In this document: in pieces, positions 33,044 to 43,869 of the stretch
Layout of the letters: each line of letters opens with the position of its first letter
Numbering within the stretch: the stretch's first letter is position 1
Assembly: GCA_030386875.1 (NCBI GenBank)
Contig: CM059575.1
Coordinates: 52,358,859 to 52,422,858, forward strand
Length of the DNA stretch: 64,000 bases
Source: Morinoia aosen
Taxonomy: Eukaryota; Arthropoda; Malacostraca; Amphipoda; Talitridae
Direction: 5' to 3'
Translations under genes and position numbers: made by a program
The notes under the pieces: model-generated
Databases searched by the model: none
Told to the model about the DNA's origin: nothing
The model's input: the letters and a program-made list of their open reading frames with translations, nothing else

Positions 33044-33632
33044 TGTGGCGCTCATTCAGCGAGTTTTATTCATTTTTTTCTTAATAAAAAAACCTCTGAT
33101 AGAGTAGTGTATGGCAACACTTGCCATTTAGGCGTAAGATACAAAGACTGTTACCTCGTCAGTTAGGGGCGGTAGAGCATCGTGTGCGCTTAATACCATT
33201 AGTAAATTGTTTAATGTATTATCTTGTTTAAACTTCTAAAAATTCTTCTAACTTATCTGTAGAATTAGAAAGATTTCATAATTTATTTCATAGCATTTCT
33301 TTTTCTATTTCAGACTAGACGTAATTGAGAAAATTCCAGTACTTTCTTTCCGTATCGATTTACGCCCTGAAAACCCTTGTTTAAAGGGTGAGTGTTATCC
33401 TGCATCATTTCTGTTTATTGAATAATTAAATCATGTTCGTATTCAGTATTGCCTTCTAATGTAATTAACATTTTTTTCTGACGTACTGTACTTTGTTTAT
33501 ATTGAATTGTAACTCGAATGGAATAAAAAAAACCGAACTTGATCCTTTCAGGTTTCGGATTGCGGACGGAATTTCGATTCAAATCATTTATCCTGCCTGG
33601 CTAGTCATAAAACGGACTTAACCCCCCCCACA
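33044..33632 (+). repeat. 5' LTR
   Basis: 589 bp, TG...CA ended. It contains an AATAAA signal at about 33521 and ends in a C8 run before ACA. It matches 37794-38382 with no difference that I could find. Confidence 0.93.
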
Positions 33633-33634
33633 AT

Positions 33635-33644
33635 TGGTGACCCC
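33635..33644 (+). promoter_or_regulatory. Primer-binding site
   Basis: TGGTGACCCC starts two bases after the LTR. The leading TGG pairs with a tRNA CCA end. The tRNA species cannot be named securely. Confidence 0.7.
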
Positions 33645-33648
33645 AGAC

Positions 33649-33726
33649 GTTTCAACCAAACGGCCAGGCAGAGAAAGGCTATTTCAACAAGCCAAAGGCT
33701 GTTTCAACCAAACAGCCAGGCAGAGT
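33649..33726 (+). repeat. Leader duplication upstream of gag
   Basis: TTTCAACCAAACGGCCAGGC at 33649-33668 recurs as TTTCAACCAAACAGCCAGGC near 33702, each followed by AGAG. It lies in the untranslated leader between the primer site and the gag ATG. Confidence 0.65.
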
Positions 33727-33738
33727 AAGTTAACAACT

Positions 33739-34536
33739 ATGGCAGAGGGTGGAAGCGAGAATGCGCTCGGAGTGGCGTTAAAGCTACCAACTTTTTCCGA
33801 AACTTCACCTGCCACCTTCTTTAAAATCCTAGACGCTCAGTTTCGCCTACGAAACATAACTCAAAGTGAAACAAAGTTTTACTACGCGCTGTTGTTTCTG
33901 CCATCTGAGGTGCTCGACCAGGTTCCGCCTAATTTGATTGAGAAAGAAAAGTATGACGAACTTTGCGCTGAAATTGTCTATTACGAGAAAACAAAGCCGG
34001 AACTATTTGAAAAATTAATTTCAACAACCGTGATGACTGGCCGACCCTCAGCGTATCTACGTGAACTTCAGAGAATGGCAGCTAAAGTGAAAATTGGAGA
34101 CGACCTCGTTCGACACAAGTTTGTGCAGTCGCTGCCCTCTACGATTGCTAGTGCAGTTGCGGCTCAAACAGAGCTGACTCTTTCTCAACTGGGCGGTCTG
34201 GCCGACAATTTGATGCCTCTGCACACGCAAGTACACAACGTCGATTATCAACAAAGGAAGTCTCGTGACTTTTCGCGAGAGGTTGCTAAAACACATCACT
34301 CAGCAACTCCTCACTCAGCAACCGCTAAATTTGACCAGATCCCTGTTGGCATACGACCATTTCATCAAGATCAACGCCCTAAAGTGTGCAGAAGCCATCT
34401 GTACTACGCAGATCGAGCCAGGACGTGCAAGCCTTGGTGTAAATTTCCTAACAAAGGGAATTGCAAAATGCAGCCCTCATCCAGACCTTCATCTCGTTCT
34501 TCCTCACCACAACGTGACTCGCACCAGGGAAACTAA
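33739..34536 (+). CDS. Gypsy gag polyprotein
   Basis: 265 residues from ATG 33739. The frame is open back to 33634, but there is no earlier ATG. The N-terminal half is the capsid-like region ([51 protein letters not shown]). The C-terminal part has a Cys/His group ([20 protein letters not shown]) and a Ser/Arg-rich tail in place of a standard CCHC knuckle, as in several mag-like elements. Its last two sense codons form a frameshift heptamer. Confidence 0.85.
   Translation: MAEGGSENALGVALKLPTFSETSPATFFKILDAQFRLRNITQSETKFYYALLFLPSEVLDQVPPNLIEKEKYDELCAEIVYYEKTKPELFEKLISTTVMTGRPSAYLRELQRMAAKVKIGDDLVRHKFVQSLPSTIASAVAAQTELTLSQLGGLADNLMPLHTQVHNVDYQQRKSRDFSREVAKTHHSATPHSATAKFDQIPVGIRPFHQDQRPKVCRSHLYYADRARTCKPWCKFPNKGNCKMQPSSRPSSRSSSPQRDSHQGN
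34527..34533 (+). promoter_or_regulatory. Programmed -1 frameshift heptamer GGGAAAC
   Basis: G-GGA-AAC lies exactly in the gag frame (GGA and AAC are the last sense codons before TAA 34534-34536). A -1 slip enters the pol frame, which is open from 34518, and proceeds through the ATG at 34551. GGGAAAC is an established -1 slippery sequence of retroviruses. A downstream stem or pseudoknot was not worked out. Confidence 0.75.
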
Positions 34537-34550
34537 CGGAGCGAGTTGTC

Positions 34551-37500
34551 ATGGCAGTAACCAGCTCGCCACTTCTTAAGGTTGTCGCCACCGTAGGTTC
34601 TGCTTCTGTTTCGTTCATCATCGACACAGGTGCTTCTGTATCAATATTACCTAAATGCTTTGCCAAAAGCATGATTTTGAAGCCCTGTGCGGTCAAACTA
34701 ACTTCTGCATCCGGACAAACTATTCCAGTCTTGGGAGAAGCGCGCTTGAACGTAGCTTTCAAGCAGCTCAGACGCTCCTACGCATGGACGTTCGTAGTCG
34801 CTGAGACAACTCAGCCACTTCTTGGAATAGACTTTCTGAGCCATGTTTGCCTCAGCGTAAATTGCAAAGAACGTAAACTGTGTGACCTAACTACCAACTC
34901 TGTAATGACTGTTGAAGAAAATGTAGATGACGTGTCTCAAATACAAATTAACAACACTGAAGACTTACCTGAAGCCGCCAAGCCTGTTTTGAAGAAATTC
35001 CCAAGCGTTACCGGTCCTCGCAGCACCTCGCCTAACTCAACAATCGACGTGTACCACCACATCGAAACGAAAGACAGCAAACCTGTGTATTCGAGGCGAA
35101 GAAATTTAGCGCCTGATAAATTAAAAGCCGCACAAGACGAGTTCAAGAATCTGCTCTCAGCAGGCATAATTCGACCGTCTAAATCACCTTGGGCATCTCC
35201 TCTCCATATGGTACCGAAGAAAAGTCCTGGAGAATGGAGACCATGTGGAGACTATAGAGCCCTTAATTCAGTAACCTTGCCTGACAGGTACCCAATACCT
35301 TTTTTACGCAGCGTCACTTCACAGTTGGACGGTAAGGCAGTCTTCTCTAAAATTGACTTAATCAGAGCTTATCACCAAATACCCATAAATCCTGACGATA
35401 TTCCCAAAACTGCAGTTACAACCCCATTTGGCCTATACGAATATGTGTTCATGCCTTTCGGACTCCGTAATTCTGGTTCCACCTTCCAACGATTCATGGA
35501 CCATATCTTCTTGAACTGTAATTGTGTTTTCATTTATCTGGACGATATTCTAGTATTTTCAGAAACTGCAGAGCAGCATACCCGTGACCTGGAAGCAGTT
35601 TTTGAAGTTCTCGACAAGCATGACTTGAAAATTTCAATCGATAAATGTAAATTTTTCAGCACTTCTATCGACTTCTTGGGTTTTAAAATCTCGAAAGAAG
35701 GAATATCTCCAACTGAAGACAAACTCAAAGTAATATCTGAATACCCGATTCCTCAAGACTCTCAAGCCTTGAGACGTTTCATTGGAATGGTCGGATATTA
35801 CAGGCATTTGATCCCAAACTTCAGTGAAACCGTACTTCCGTTGTCTGACCTGATCAGGGACCACCCAAAAGCAAAGTCCCTAGAGCTCCCGGAGTGCGCA
35901 AAGGAATCTTTTCGTAAGATCAAACAAGATCTTTGCGCATCCACGACCTTGCCTCATCCGAAGCCAGGAGTCGTAAACTACCACTTGGTCACCGATGCAT
36001 CTCAAGCTGCAATTGGTGCTGCTCTGCACCAAATCGTTAATAACGAACCTATCCCAATAGGATTTTTCTCAAGAAAGCTGACTGCCACGCAGCGGCGCTA
36101 CTCCACATTCGACAGAGAGCTCCTAGCTGCGTACCAAGCAGTTCTGCATTTTAAAAGTTACATCGAAGGACGAAATGTGACACTTTTCACCGACCATAAG
36201 CCACTGCAATCTGCATTTTTCAGTCAGCAGCCCGCAAAATCAGACAAGCAACAACGGCATCTTTCCGTGCTCGTCGAATACTTGAGTGACGTGCAGTACA
36301 TTAGAGGCGACCAAAATGTTGTAGCAGATTGCTTATCTCGATCTCTCAACGCCGTTCATTGCGATCCGTTTGATTTGCCTTCCCTAGCAGAGAAACAAAA
36401 AGAAGACGAAGAAATTCAGCGGTATAAGGAACGATTGACACCCTATCCTCTCAAGGAAAACTTCGAAATTTGGTGTGATACTTCGCTCCCTTATCCAAGG
36501 CCGTTCGTACCTGCAAGTTCAAGAGAATCTATTTTTCAAATGCTGCATGGCATATCCCATCCCGGAGTCAAAGGCACACTAAAACTAGTTAAATCAAGAT
36601 ATTTTTGGCCTGACATCGACCGCGGCGTCAGGAAAATGTGCCAGGAATGTATGTCTTGCCAGCAAGCAAAGGTCCAAAGGCACACAAAGAGCCCCGTGAG
36701 TCAATTCGCTTTACCATCAGAGCGATTTCAAACTGTGCACATCGATATCGTGGGACCACTCCCAGCCGTCAAACGGCACGGTGAACAATTCTTAAGCCCG
36801 ATGAGGTATTTGCTAACGTGCATCGATCGCGCTACGAGATGGATCGAGGCTGTTCCTTTGACTGAAATAACCGCAGCCTCCGTTGCCAGTGCCTTTCTCG
36901 CAGGCTGGGTATCACGTTTTGGGGTACCTCTGTACGTGGTGACGGACAGAGGAACTCAATTTGAGGCTGAACTTTTCCTCGAACTATCCCGTCTCATCGG
37001 ATTCCACAAATTACGTACTACATCTTATCACCCTCAAAGCAACGGTTTGATTGAGCGAGCTCATCGGACCATCAAAACGGCAATCGTTGCGAGAAAGCAA
37101 TCGTGGCTTGACGCATTACCAATCGTGCTTCTAGGCATTAGAAGCGTGCCCAACGAGTCAAATTACTCGCCATTCACAGCAGTAACAGGCGCATCATTTC
37201 TGCTCCCTCAGCCGATCATTGAGAAGACTGGAACGGAAAATTTCGATAACTCAAAAATCAGTCAGCTAGCAAAGGAAATGAGAAACTTAGACCTCTCGAC
37301 ATCGTTGCCTTCCACGCATCACGATAAACGTAAATCTTTCTTGCCACCTGCTCTAAAGACGTGTACTCACGTCTGGAAACGTGTAGACAGAGTTAGACGG
37401 CCGCTCGAAGCTCCGTACTCTGGACCTTATCCAGTGCGCGAACGCTTCGACAAATACTTCGTGATAACTCTACCATCGGGTGCCGAAGAATCTGTCTCCA

Positions 37501-37760
37501 TTGACCGGCTAAAGCCAGTACACGCGCAAACTCCAGTGCCGTGCATCGCTGAAACTCCTGCAGCAAGCAGTGAAGAAACTGGACCGGAGAATTGCCCCAT
37601 ACGCCGACGAGCAAATCCTCTTCGCGAGCGTGATAAGGCTCGCCAGAACGAAACGAAGGCTAGTCAGTCTACAGCTGAATCAGCCTCGCCACCACTACGG
37701 AGTACGAGAAGTGGAAGGATTGTGAAATTTAAGAAAGATGCAAATTGTCATTATTATTAG
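34551..37760 (+). CDS. Gypsy pol polyprotein (PR-RT-RNase H-IN)
   Basis: 1,069 residues counted from ATG 34551, with the frame open from 34518 in -1 register to gag. Aspartic protease IDTGAS (Asp about 25). Reverse transcriptase with [19 protein letters not shown] and catalytic YLDD at 329-332. RNase H with [19 protein letters not shown] and TDHK. Integrase with an HHCC finger starting at His 666 ([10 protein letters not shown]...CQECMSC) and a DD35E triad at Asp 732 (HIDIVG), Asp 799 (TDRGTQF) and Glu 835 (GLIERAH). No stop or frameshift. After the catalytic core a basic tail extends to the stop. Confidence 0.92.
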   Translation: MAVTSSPLLKVVATVGSASVSFIIDTGASVSILPKCFAKSMILKPCAVKLTSASGQTIPVLGEARLNVAFKQLRRSYAWTFVVAETTQPLLGIDFLSHVCLSVNCKERKLCDLTTNSVMTVEENVDDVSQIQINNTEDLPEAAKPVLKKFPSVTGPRSTSPNSTIDVYHHIETKDSKPVYSRRRNLAPDKLKAAQDEFKNLLSAGIIRPSKSPWASPLHMVPKKSPGEWRPCGDYRALNSVTLPDRYPIPFLRSVTSQLDGKAVFSKIDLIRAYHQIPINPDDIPKTAVTTPFGLYEYVFMPFGLRNSGSTFQRFMDHIFLNCNCVFIYLDDILVFSETAEQHTRDLEAVFEVLDKHDLKISIDKCKFFSTSIDFLGFKISKEGISPTEDKLKVISEYPIPQDSQALRRFIGMVGYYRHLIPNFSETVLPLSDLIRDHPKAKSLELPECAKESFRKIKQDLCASTTLPHPKPGVVNYHLVTDASQAAIGAALHQIVNNEPIPIGFFSRKLTATQRRYSTFDRELLAAYQAVLHFKSYIEGRNVTLFTDHKPLQSAFFSQQPAKSDKQQRHLSVLVEYLSDVQYIRGDQNVVADCLSRSLNAVHCDPFDLPSLAEKQKEDEEIQRYKERLTPYPLKENFEIWCDTSLPYPRPFVPASSRESIFQMLHGISHPGVKGTLKLVKSRYFWPDIDRGVRKMCQECMSCQQAKVQRHTKSPVSQFALPSERFQTVHIDIVGPLPAVKRHGEQFLSPMRYLLTCIDRATRWIEAVPLTEITAASVASAFLAGWVSRFGVPLYVVTDRGTQFEAELFLELSRLIGFHKLRTTSYHPQSNGLIERAHRTIKTAIVARKQSWLDALPIVLLGIRSVPNESNYSPFTAVTGASFLLPQPIIEKTGTENFDNSKISQLAKEMRNLDLSTSLPSTHHDKRKSFLPPALKTCTHVWKRVDRVRRPLEAPYSGPYPVRERFDKYFVITLPSGAEESVSIDRLKPVHAQTPVPCIAETPAASSEETGPENCPIRRRANPLRERDKARQNETKASQSTAESASPPLRSTRSGRIVKFKKDANCHYY

Positions 37761-37780
37761 ACTTAGCAGCTCCGCTGTTT

Positions 37781-37793
37781 GGGCGGGGAGTAA
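37781..37793 (+). promoter_or_regulatory. Polypurine tract
   Basis: GGGCGGGGAGTAA lies directly before the 3' LTR, where plus-strand DNA synthesis is primed. Confidence 0.65.
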
Positions 37794-38382
37794 TGTGGCG
37801 CTCATTCAGCGAGTTTTATTCATTTTTTTCTTAATAAAAAAACCTCTGATAGAGTAGTGTATGGCAACACTTGCCATTTAGGCGTAAGATACAAAGACTG
37901 TTACCTCGTCAGTTAGGGGCGGTAGAGCATCGTGTGCGCTTAATACCATTAGTAAATTGTTTAATGTATTATCTTGTTTAAACTTCTAAAAATTCTTCTA
38001 ACTTATCTGTAGAATTAGAAAGATTTCATAATTTATTTCATAGCATTTCTTTTTCTATTTCAGACTAGACGTAATTGAGAAAATTCCAGTACTTTCTTTC
38101 CGTATCGATTTACGCCCTGAAAACCCTTGTTTAAAGGGTGAGTGTTATCCTGCATCATTTCTGTTTATTGAATAATTAAATCATGTTCGTATTCAGTATT
38201 GCCTTCTAATGTAATTAACATTTTTTTCTGACGTACTGTACTTTGTTTATATTGAATTGTAACTCGAATGGAATAAAAAAAACCGAACTTGATCCTTTCA
38301 GGTTTCGGATTGCGGACGGAATTTCGATTCAAATCATTTATCCTGCCTGGCTAGTCATAAAACGGACTTAACCCCCCCCACA
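37794..38382 (+). repeat. 3' LTR
   Basis: 589 bp, offset 4,750 bases from the 5' LTR and apparently identical to it. Confidence 0.93.
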
Positions 38383-38386
38383 GATA
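38383..38386. repeat. Gypsy target duplication GATA, right
   Basis: Matches 33040-33043. Confidence 0.8.
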
Positions 38387-38440
38387 CATGCCAACATATT
38401 GGCTTTTAAAAGTTTCTTAAATATAGGGCATCCTAAAACA

Positions 38441-38710
38441 AATGTTCCATACGAGGAGTACTAATTGACAAACCATCCGAGGTGTACAAGTAGATGAGCC
38501 ATACGAGGCATAATAATAGACAAACTATACGAGGTGTACTAATAGACAAACTGTCAGAGGTGTACAAGTAGATAGACCATACGAGGCATATTAATTGACA
38601 AAATATACGAGGCGTACTAATTGACAAACCATCCGAGGTGTACAAATAGATAAGCCAAACGAGGCATAATAATAATAGGCAAACTATACGAGGTGTACTA
38701 ATAGACAAGC
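38441..38710. repeat. 26-bp minisatellite with three-unit order
   Basis: About ten units of 26 bases, each with a CGAGG or AGAGG core and ending in AATAGACAAAC-like or AGTAGATAGAC-like sequence. Unit types recur in a three-step order, giving a period of about 78 bases. That keeps one reverse frame open with a 26-residue repeat (LSISTPRIVCLL...), probably a by-product. The same order of three units recurs at 40339-40430. Confidence 0.8.
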
Positions 38711-40338
38711 TTGTCACGAGAAGAACGGGTCCCTTCACCTCCTTGTTAACATTTCATTAACAGGAAGATCCGGCTCTCGGAATTGAGGAATGGCACACCT
38801 CCAAGGGATACATACACGACACAAAAATTCATGGACAATAATTGACATTACAGTACATATACTAAAAACAAAGCGTTACTCACCGATGATGGTTGACTCG
38901 ACTTACATCAGCACGTTTCAGTGCGCTAGTTTGCCTCGGTGAGATGTGGTGCGAGTGTAACGGGTTTTTTAAACGCCATTAAAATGCTGAAGAATCCTTT
39001 ATAATGAACACCCTGGTACAAAGCCTTAATCGTAATTTACTGGAACTGTGAGTAACACATATTGACAAATACTACTCTGCCTAATTGACCGGTCAATTCC
39101 CTCAAGTAAATTACACACGGAACACATACAATGAAATAATGCCTAGCTGATGGGTCGGCGCATCCCAACGTCACAATGGATTATCATTTAGCCTCGGATC
39201 ACAAGTTCTGTCATCCCAGAGCAGCTTCAGTTCATTCCCTGTTTCTTACACAGTGCATATACTGTCTTTGGACGTTCTTATGAAGAAGTAGTACTTGCAA
39301 TCAATAGGAGAAAAGAGAAACCGCCCTCCTGTAGGGCAACAAAAATTTGGACGATTACTTTAATTCTGCAATTTTCTCATACATATATATGCACATATTC
39401 CACATTTAATTCAACTGCTCCAATTCTCTTATATGTTGTATGAACCTATCGTTTCCAGCAGTATCTATCGTAACAAAAGCACGAGCCTTACCCGCCCTGA
39501 CGCCGTTTTAAAACTTTTCCTTTAAAACAACCTCCCCGGCATGGGATCTTCTTCCCTCTGCACAAGCAAAATGTGACTTTTAATTATTTGATTCAAGAAA
39601 AATATCTCATTCCAGAGTATAAAATTTAATTTGACACCTATTCACGACGCAGAGTATAACACTTTAGGTATCATGATGCCTAGCCACGCCGACCTTATCG
39701 AGATGCCCGCGAACTCCCACTGACTCTCGTCTTTTCGTGCTAGTCAAAGTGTTCTTTTGGGGGCTACCCTCTTTCGAATCATGACCAATGGCACCACTCT
39801 TGCACTTCCAAACTTCGCCTGCTTTGTCCTATTGGCTGCTCCCGAGATTGCCCGCTCCCTATTCGCTGTGAGCCGAACACGCATTTTTCGCCCCTATTTT
39901 TGTGCGTTAATTCTTGGAGTCTAAGCCCGTTGGCAAGTAAGCTTTCTCACGCCTCTACCCTCTACTACCCGTACCCTTGGCCTGCCTATGGTCAACAAAT
40001 TTTGCCTTTTGTGGTAACACTACACCGAACTCTTTGTTCGTGCTCTCGCGGTTTGCTTACCAAGCACAACACTAACCCTGCTCGAGTGCCTGCTTCGCTT
40101 ACAAGCCACATAACTCTATGTTGAATGTAAACATTCAGGCCTACACTAATGTTAGAGCAAGCAACTTGTAGCATTGGAATGCGCCTGACCACAGTTTTAT
40201 AAACTCACAATTTCGTTCAAGCAAACAATAAATGCGCACAAAATTCGTTACACACAATTACAAGATTTTGATCAAACTTTTCCTAAATTTTCATTTTTAA
40301 TTCGCAAAATTGATCGTTCTTAACAGACTCTTGACAAG
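38711..40338. other. Region between the two minisatellite blocks
   Basis: Moderately GC-rich. Frames of 74 and 66 codons are unrecognised. No repeats seen. Confidence 0.4.
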
Positions 40339-40430
40339 CTATCAGAGGTGTACAAAATAGATAGACCATACGAGGCATATTAATAGACAAAATATACGAG
40401 GCGTACTAATAGACAAACCACACGTGGCTT
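40339..40430. repeat. Second block of the 26-bp minisatellite
   Basis: Three full units plus a partial one, in the same order as units five to seven of the block at 38441-38710. Confidence 0.75.
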
Positions 40431-41925
40431 GCCAATAGTCTATCTCTGTCAAGGGTAGTTGAATGAGAAATGAAAAATATGCCCTAAAAATATGCAAAGC
40501 CCTATCACCACCAAAAACATATTTCATATCTTCTCGATATTCACCACATCATGCGGACATGGGTACATAGGATAAAATAGAGATACAGTGTAAGCCGGTT
40601 ACCACTCATGATTGACAAATATCTACAAAATATTGGTAGAAATGGGTAAACAAACATATATTCAATATCAAAATTCATAGCTTGTACAACATACGGACAG
40701 AAAGATAATTTTACTACGATTCATATGCTCAAATTTCACTTTATTTCATTAATTATATATGACATTAATCCGATTCACAGAAACGCCCTCTGGGGAAGTG
40801 ATAGATCTATTTTTGAATCATTTCGCTATTGCAATAAAATTTATTAACCGAATGGTTTTTGCGTAAAGAAATGAAATAGAAACATGTATATCTATTTATG
40901 TAGATACATATATATACCCACACACGTACACACACATATTAATATATATACTTATTGAAAATAAAATATTAGAAAAAAATACAGATATAAGATAAAAGAT
41001 AGAAGCAACCTACCATCTACTACACAGAAAATGACAGCTGAGCTCACTGTAATCCTAAGAAATTTTTCGCAAAAGAATAACTAAAAGGAAGAGAAGACTT
41101 CAAAAAACATAAAAATGAGCTGTTTTTTAATTTCTTCACAGAAATTTTAAAGAAAAATCAGGTTATAGTCAAGAAGCAACACAACTCTTCAGCATTATAC
41201 GGACATGTGTACGTGGGATAAAATGGAGTAACATTGTGGCCGGATATCACATCTGAGTGGAGAATATTCACAAAATTGGCACATATAGGAAGATTAGGCT
41301 TTGATCCAAAATGATAATTTTGATTACAGAAATTTAGAGTTTTTTCCGATTTGAAAGTTCAGTGCTAGTGTGCGCTGAACGCACGAAAAAAAAAATAAAA
41401 ATAAAAAGACTAAATGCAATGCTTAAATTACCCCTTTCCCCCCAGCTCAGCCGAAAATCGATTGAAAACATCTTCGAGAATGATTTTGAAATAGCGAGAC
41501 AACGTTAGCCAAAAATTTAATTCATTATAAACTTTGCACAACCCTCACGTCTATAAACCTGTTTATTGGTGTACACACAAAATGTATTTCATGGTATATT
41601 TGTCATACAGACGATAAATATTAAAACAGAAAAGAGAAAGAAATAACAAAAGAAAGATGAGGAAATACTCCTAATTATGGAAAGTACGTTCGTTCTGCTG
41701 CACTGAACTGACGGCTGTGGTGCTCATTGTTGTCGACAGAAATAAGTAAGATGAATATACGAATCGCTTAGCAAACGTAAAATGAAATAGTTTCTAAATT
41801 TCTAACAGAAATTTCAGGAAAAATTAAAATTTCTGATAGATGGGAAGTTCACACCGAGATGCTGCAGGCCCTATGACAGAGATGCAAAATGACGTGACAC
41901 ATTTACTCTAAATTCTTTTCCAGTT
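40431..41925. other. Non-coding region
   Basis: AT-rich, with a mixed TATA/CACA microsatellite at 40900-40950. Two diverged stretches around CCACATCATGCGGACATG (40545) and AGCATTATACGGACATGTG (41191) with following GGATAAAAT resemble each other and may be an old duplication. No gene. Confidence 0.4.
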
Positions 41926-42480
41926 TTAGAGTTTTTGATATGCTGGGGAAGCTTGTTCCACAAAAAAGCTCCAGAAACAGAGAGCTTTTTGTCCCACGTT
42001 AGATGAACGGTAACTGACTAAAACATCGTTCCTCCGGTTTGGTCTTTCGTTTGGGATATTAGATGGAAAAAATTTTACCACCTCTGCATTACTTTGGGGG
42101 AGGTACAGAGAAGAGAATACTCGTCGAGCTTTCTGGATCATGAATCTGTTCGGTATTGGGATCCAGTCGAGTTTTCTCATAAGAAGGGTGACATGATCGT
42201 ATTTATTGAAATTTCCTTTGCATACCACTTTGGCGGCGAAGTTTACACATTTTTGCAACTCTTCCTGACGACATTTAGGTAAGTCTCCCCACACAAGACT
42301 GCAGTAGTCCAGACGCGATAAAGCTAAAGACTGAATCACTAATAATCTAGATTTTTCGTCAAGTGTGTTCTTTATACGATGAATGAACATTAAGGTTCCG
42401 TTAATTTTGTTGCACATTATTTCGACGTGTGAATTGAAAGTCATATTTTTGTCAAACCAAACACCCAGATTTTTAACCTA
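41926..42480 (-). pseudogene. LINE reverse-transcriptase C-terminal fragment
   Basis: The frame runs from about 42480: VKNLGVWFDKNMTFNSHVE, then SLALSRLDYCSLVWGDLP and LDWIPIPNRFMIQKARRVF, to a stop at 41926. The LGVxxDxxLTFxxHV and LDYCSxVWG motifs belong to the thumb region of Jockey/CR1-group LINEs. It is 5' truncated, and the open frame of about 185 codons suggests moderate age. No tail or target duplication was identified. Confidence 0.75.
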
Positions 42481-42606
42481 AAAGATCGAGTTTAGTAATG
42501 AATTAAATTTGACTAGAGGTGATAATCAAATATCGCACGAAATTTTTTAAGGCATAAACTTATAATTCATGGTCACGTTCGAATGGAGGAAAAAGGAAGG
42601 AAGACG

Positions 42607-42713
42607 AAGTTACAGCACGCATTTCGCCAGGATTCGAACACAATGTGAGCTGGCGAGATAGTGCTGCAGCTGCACACACGCTGCAGGCCGCGCTGACTAT
42701 GCGGGGCCACTTC
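42607..42713 (-). repeat. Possible tRNA-derived SINE head
   Basis: On the minus strand TAGTCAGCGCGG resembles a polymerase III A box, and GTTCGAATCCT about 48 bases later is a near-perfect B box. The spacing is long for a tRNA, and no cloverleaf with a proper acceptor stem forms. A SINE head is therefore more likely than a tRNA gene. Confidence 0.4.
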
Positions 42714-42719
42714 ACACTC

Positions 42720-43869
42720 CGCACCTCGACTGCTTATACTTGCACGGTGTTACGGGCGGTGTGTGAACAGTCAAAGCGTCAAAAGAAGTAGAGTAACTCA
42801 AACATCCTGAAATCTACAGCAATTGAAAGTTAGGCAGGATAGGTACGGAACTGAAAGTTTACCGAGTAAGCCAGTTGTGCTTCACCAGAGAAGTATCCCG
42901 TAAATGATAAATTACCGGAACTCAGCATGTGTAGAAAAGTTGCGCTTACACTGATGTCAAAATTGCGTGCTGTGGGTATTCTACAGGTTACTCGGTATTA
43001 TGTATCCTATCGTATGATTAAAATCAATTTATCGAATTCATCTGCGTCTACTACGTGCCTGCATTGCGTAAGAGTTAATTTAAATTTCGAAATATTTGTA
43101 ACGTGCAGCTCAGACTTTTTCGGTTTTATTTTTTTTTGTGATGTTTAAAGACTACGTTTTTTTTCGGTGATGGTAAATTATAATTACGTATCTGTTCCGC
43201 TGGATAGATGTGCCTATGGCTTCAGAGACAGTTAATAATGAGGGGCATTTCTCACATTTTATCCTGTTCGGTATCATTCAGGATCCGGTATCATTTGCAT
43301 TTCATGCTTTTATTTGCCTTCATGCCATTTTTGCTGGCTTTACACGTTTTATTTTTTATTATCTGAATATTAAGTCGAAATGACATGGTATCTTGTCACG
43401 AATACGTATTTAATAATCCATACGTTTATTATTACACATCGAATAGGAATTACAAATTATTATGTTTGCACGCGCTGAGCATAAACAGAGCGTGATATGA
43501 TATTGAAACTGAAAAGTTTCTTAAAAAGTTTTATTGTTAATCCTGTTTATTTGCAGAGCCCGCTAAAGAAAGAATGAAAACACTCGAGACCATGAGGCTG
43601 ACCACCTGTAATTGCAGACGGAAAAAACTATTTTAAATGAGGTTTCCATCAGTGTATTAATCACCAATTAAATTTTAAAATGCTAATTTATTTCAATAGA
43701 AATGAATGTCAATACGAACCAGAAGTCTCTAATTTGTTTACACCAAGTTTTTTATCATCAAGTGAATTACGAGTCGCTGTGTTCTTTCAACCAAACTTGA
43801 GGTTCACTTCCTAGAAAACAAACCAAAGAATTCAACCAAGAGGCAGGCATGAGAAATAGCGTCGTTGTA
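42720..43869. other. 3' flank of ribokinase
   Basis: No coding signature. It probably includes the RBKS 3' UTR near 43869, but I could not place a polyadenylation site with confidence. Confidence 0.4.

Larger units (their letters stand above)
33044..38382 (+). mobile_element. Complete Gypsy-type LTR retrotransposon
   Basis: A 5.3-kb element with two 589-bp LTRs that look identical block by block, a primer-binding site, gag, pol (protease, reverse transcriptase, RNase H, integrase, in that order, as in Metaviridae), a polypurine tract and a 4-bp target duplication. No env frame is present. Intact frames and matching LTRs indicate very recent insertion and possible activity. The gag Cys-rich segment and tRNA-site sequence resemble the mag-like branch, but this placement is tentative. 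Confidence 0.93.

Noticed and set aside
38441-38710. CRISPR-like periodic repeat
   Set aside because: Units are directly adjacent without unique spacers, the context is eukaryotic, and there are no cas genes.
38433-38738. 101-codon reverse frame with a 26-residue Leu/Ser-rich repeat
   Set aside because: The frame exists because three 26-bp units make 78 bases. The repeat explains it fully.
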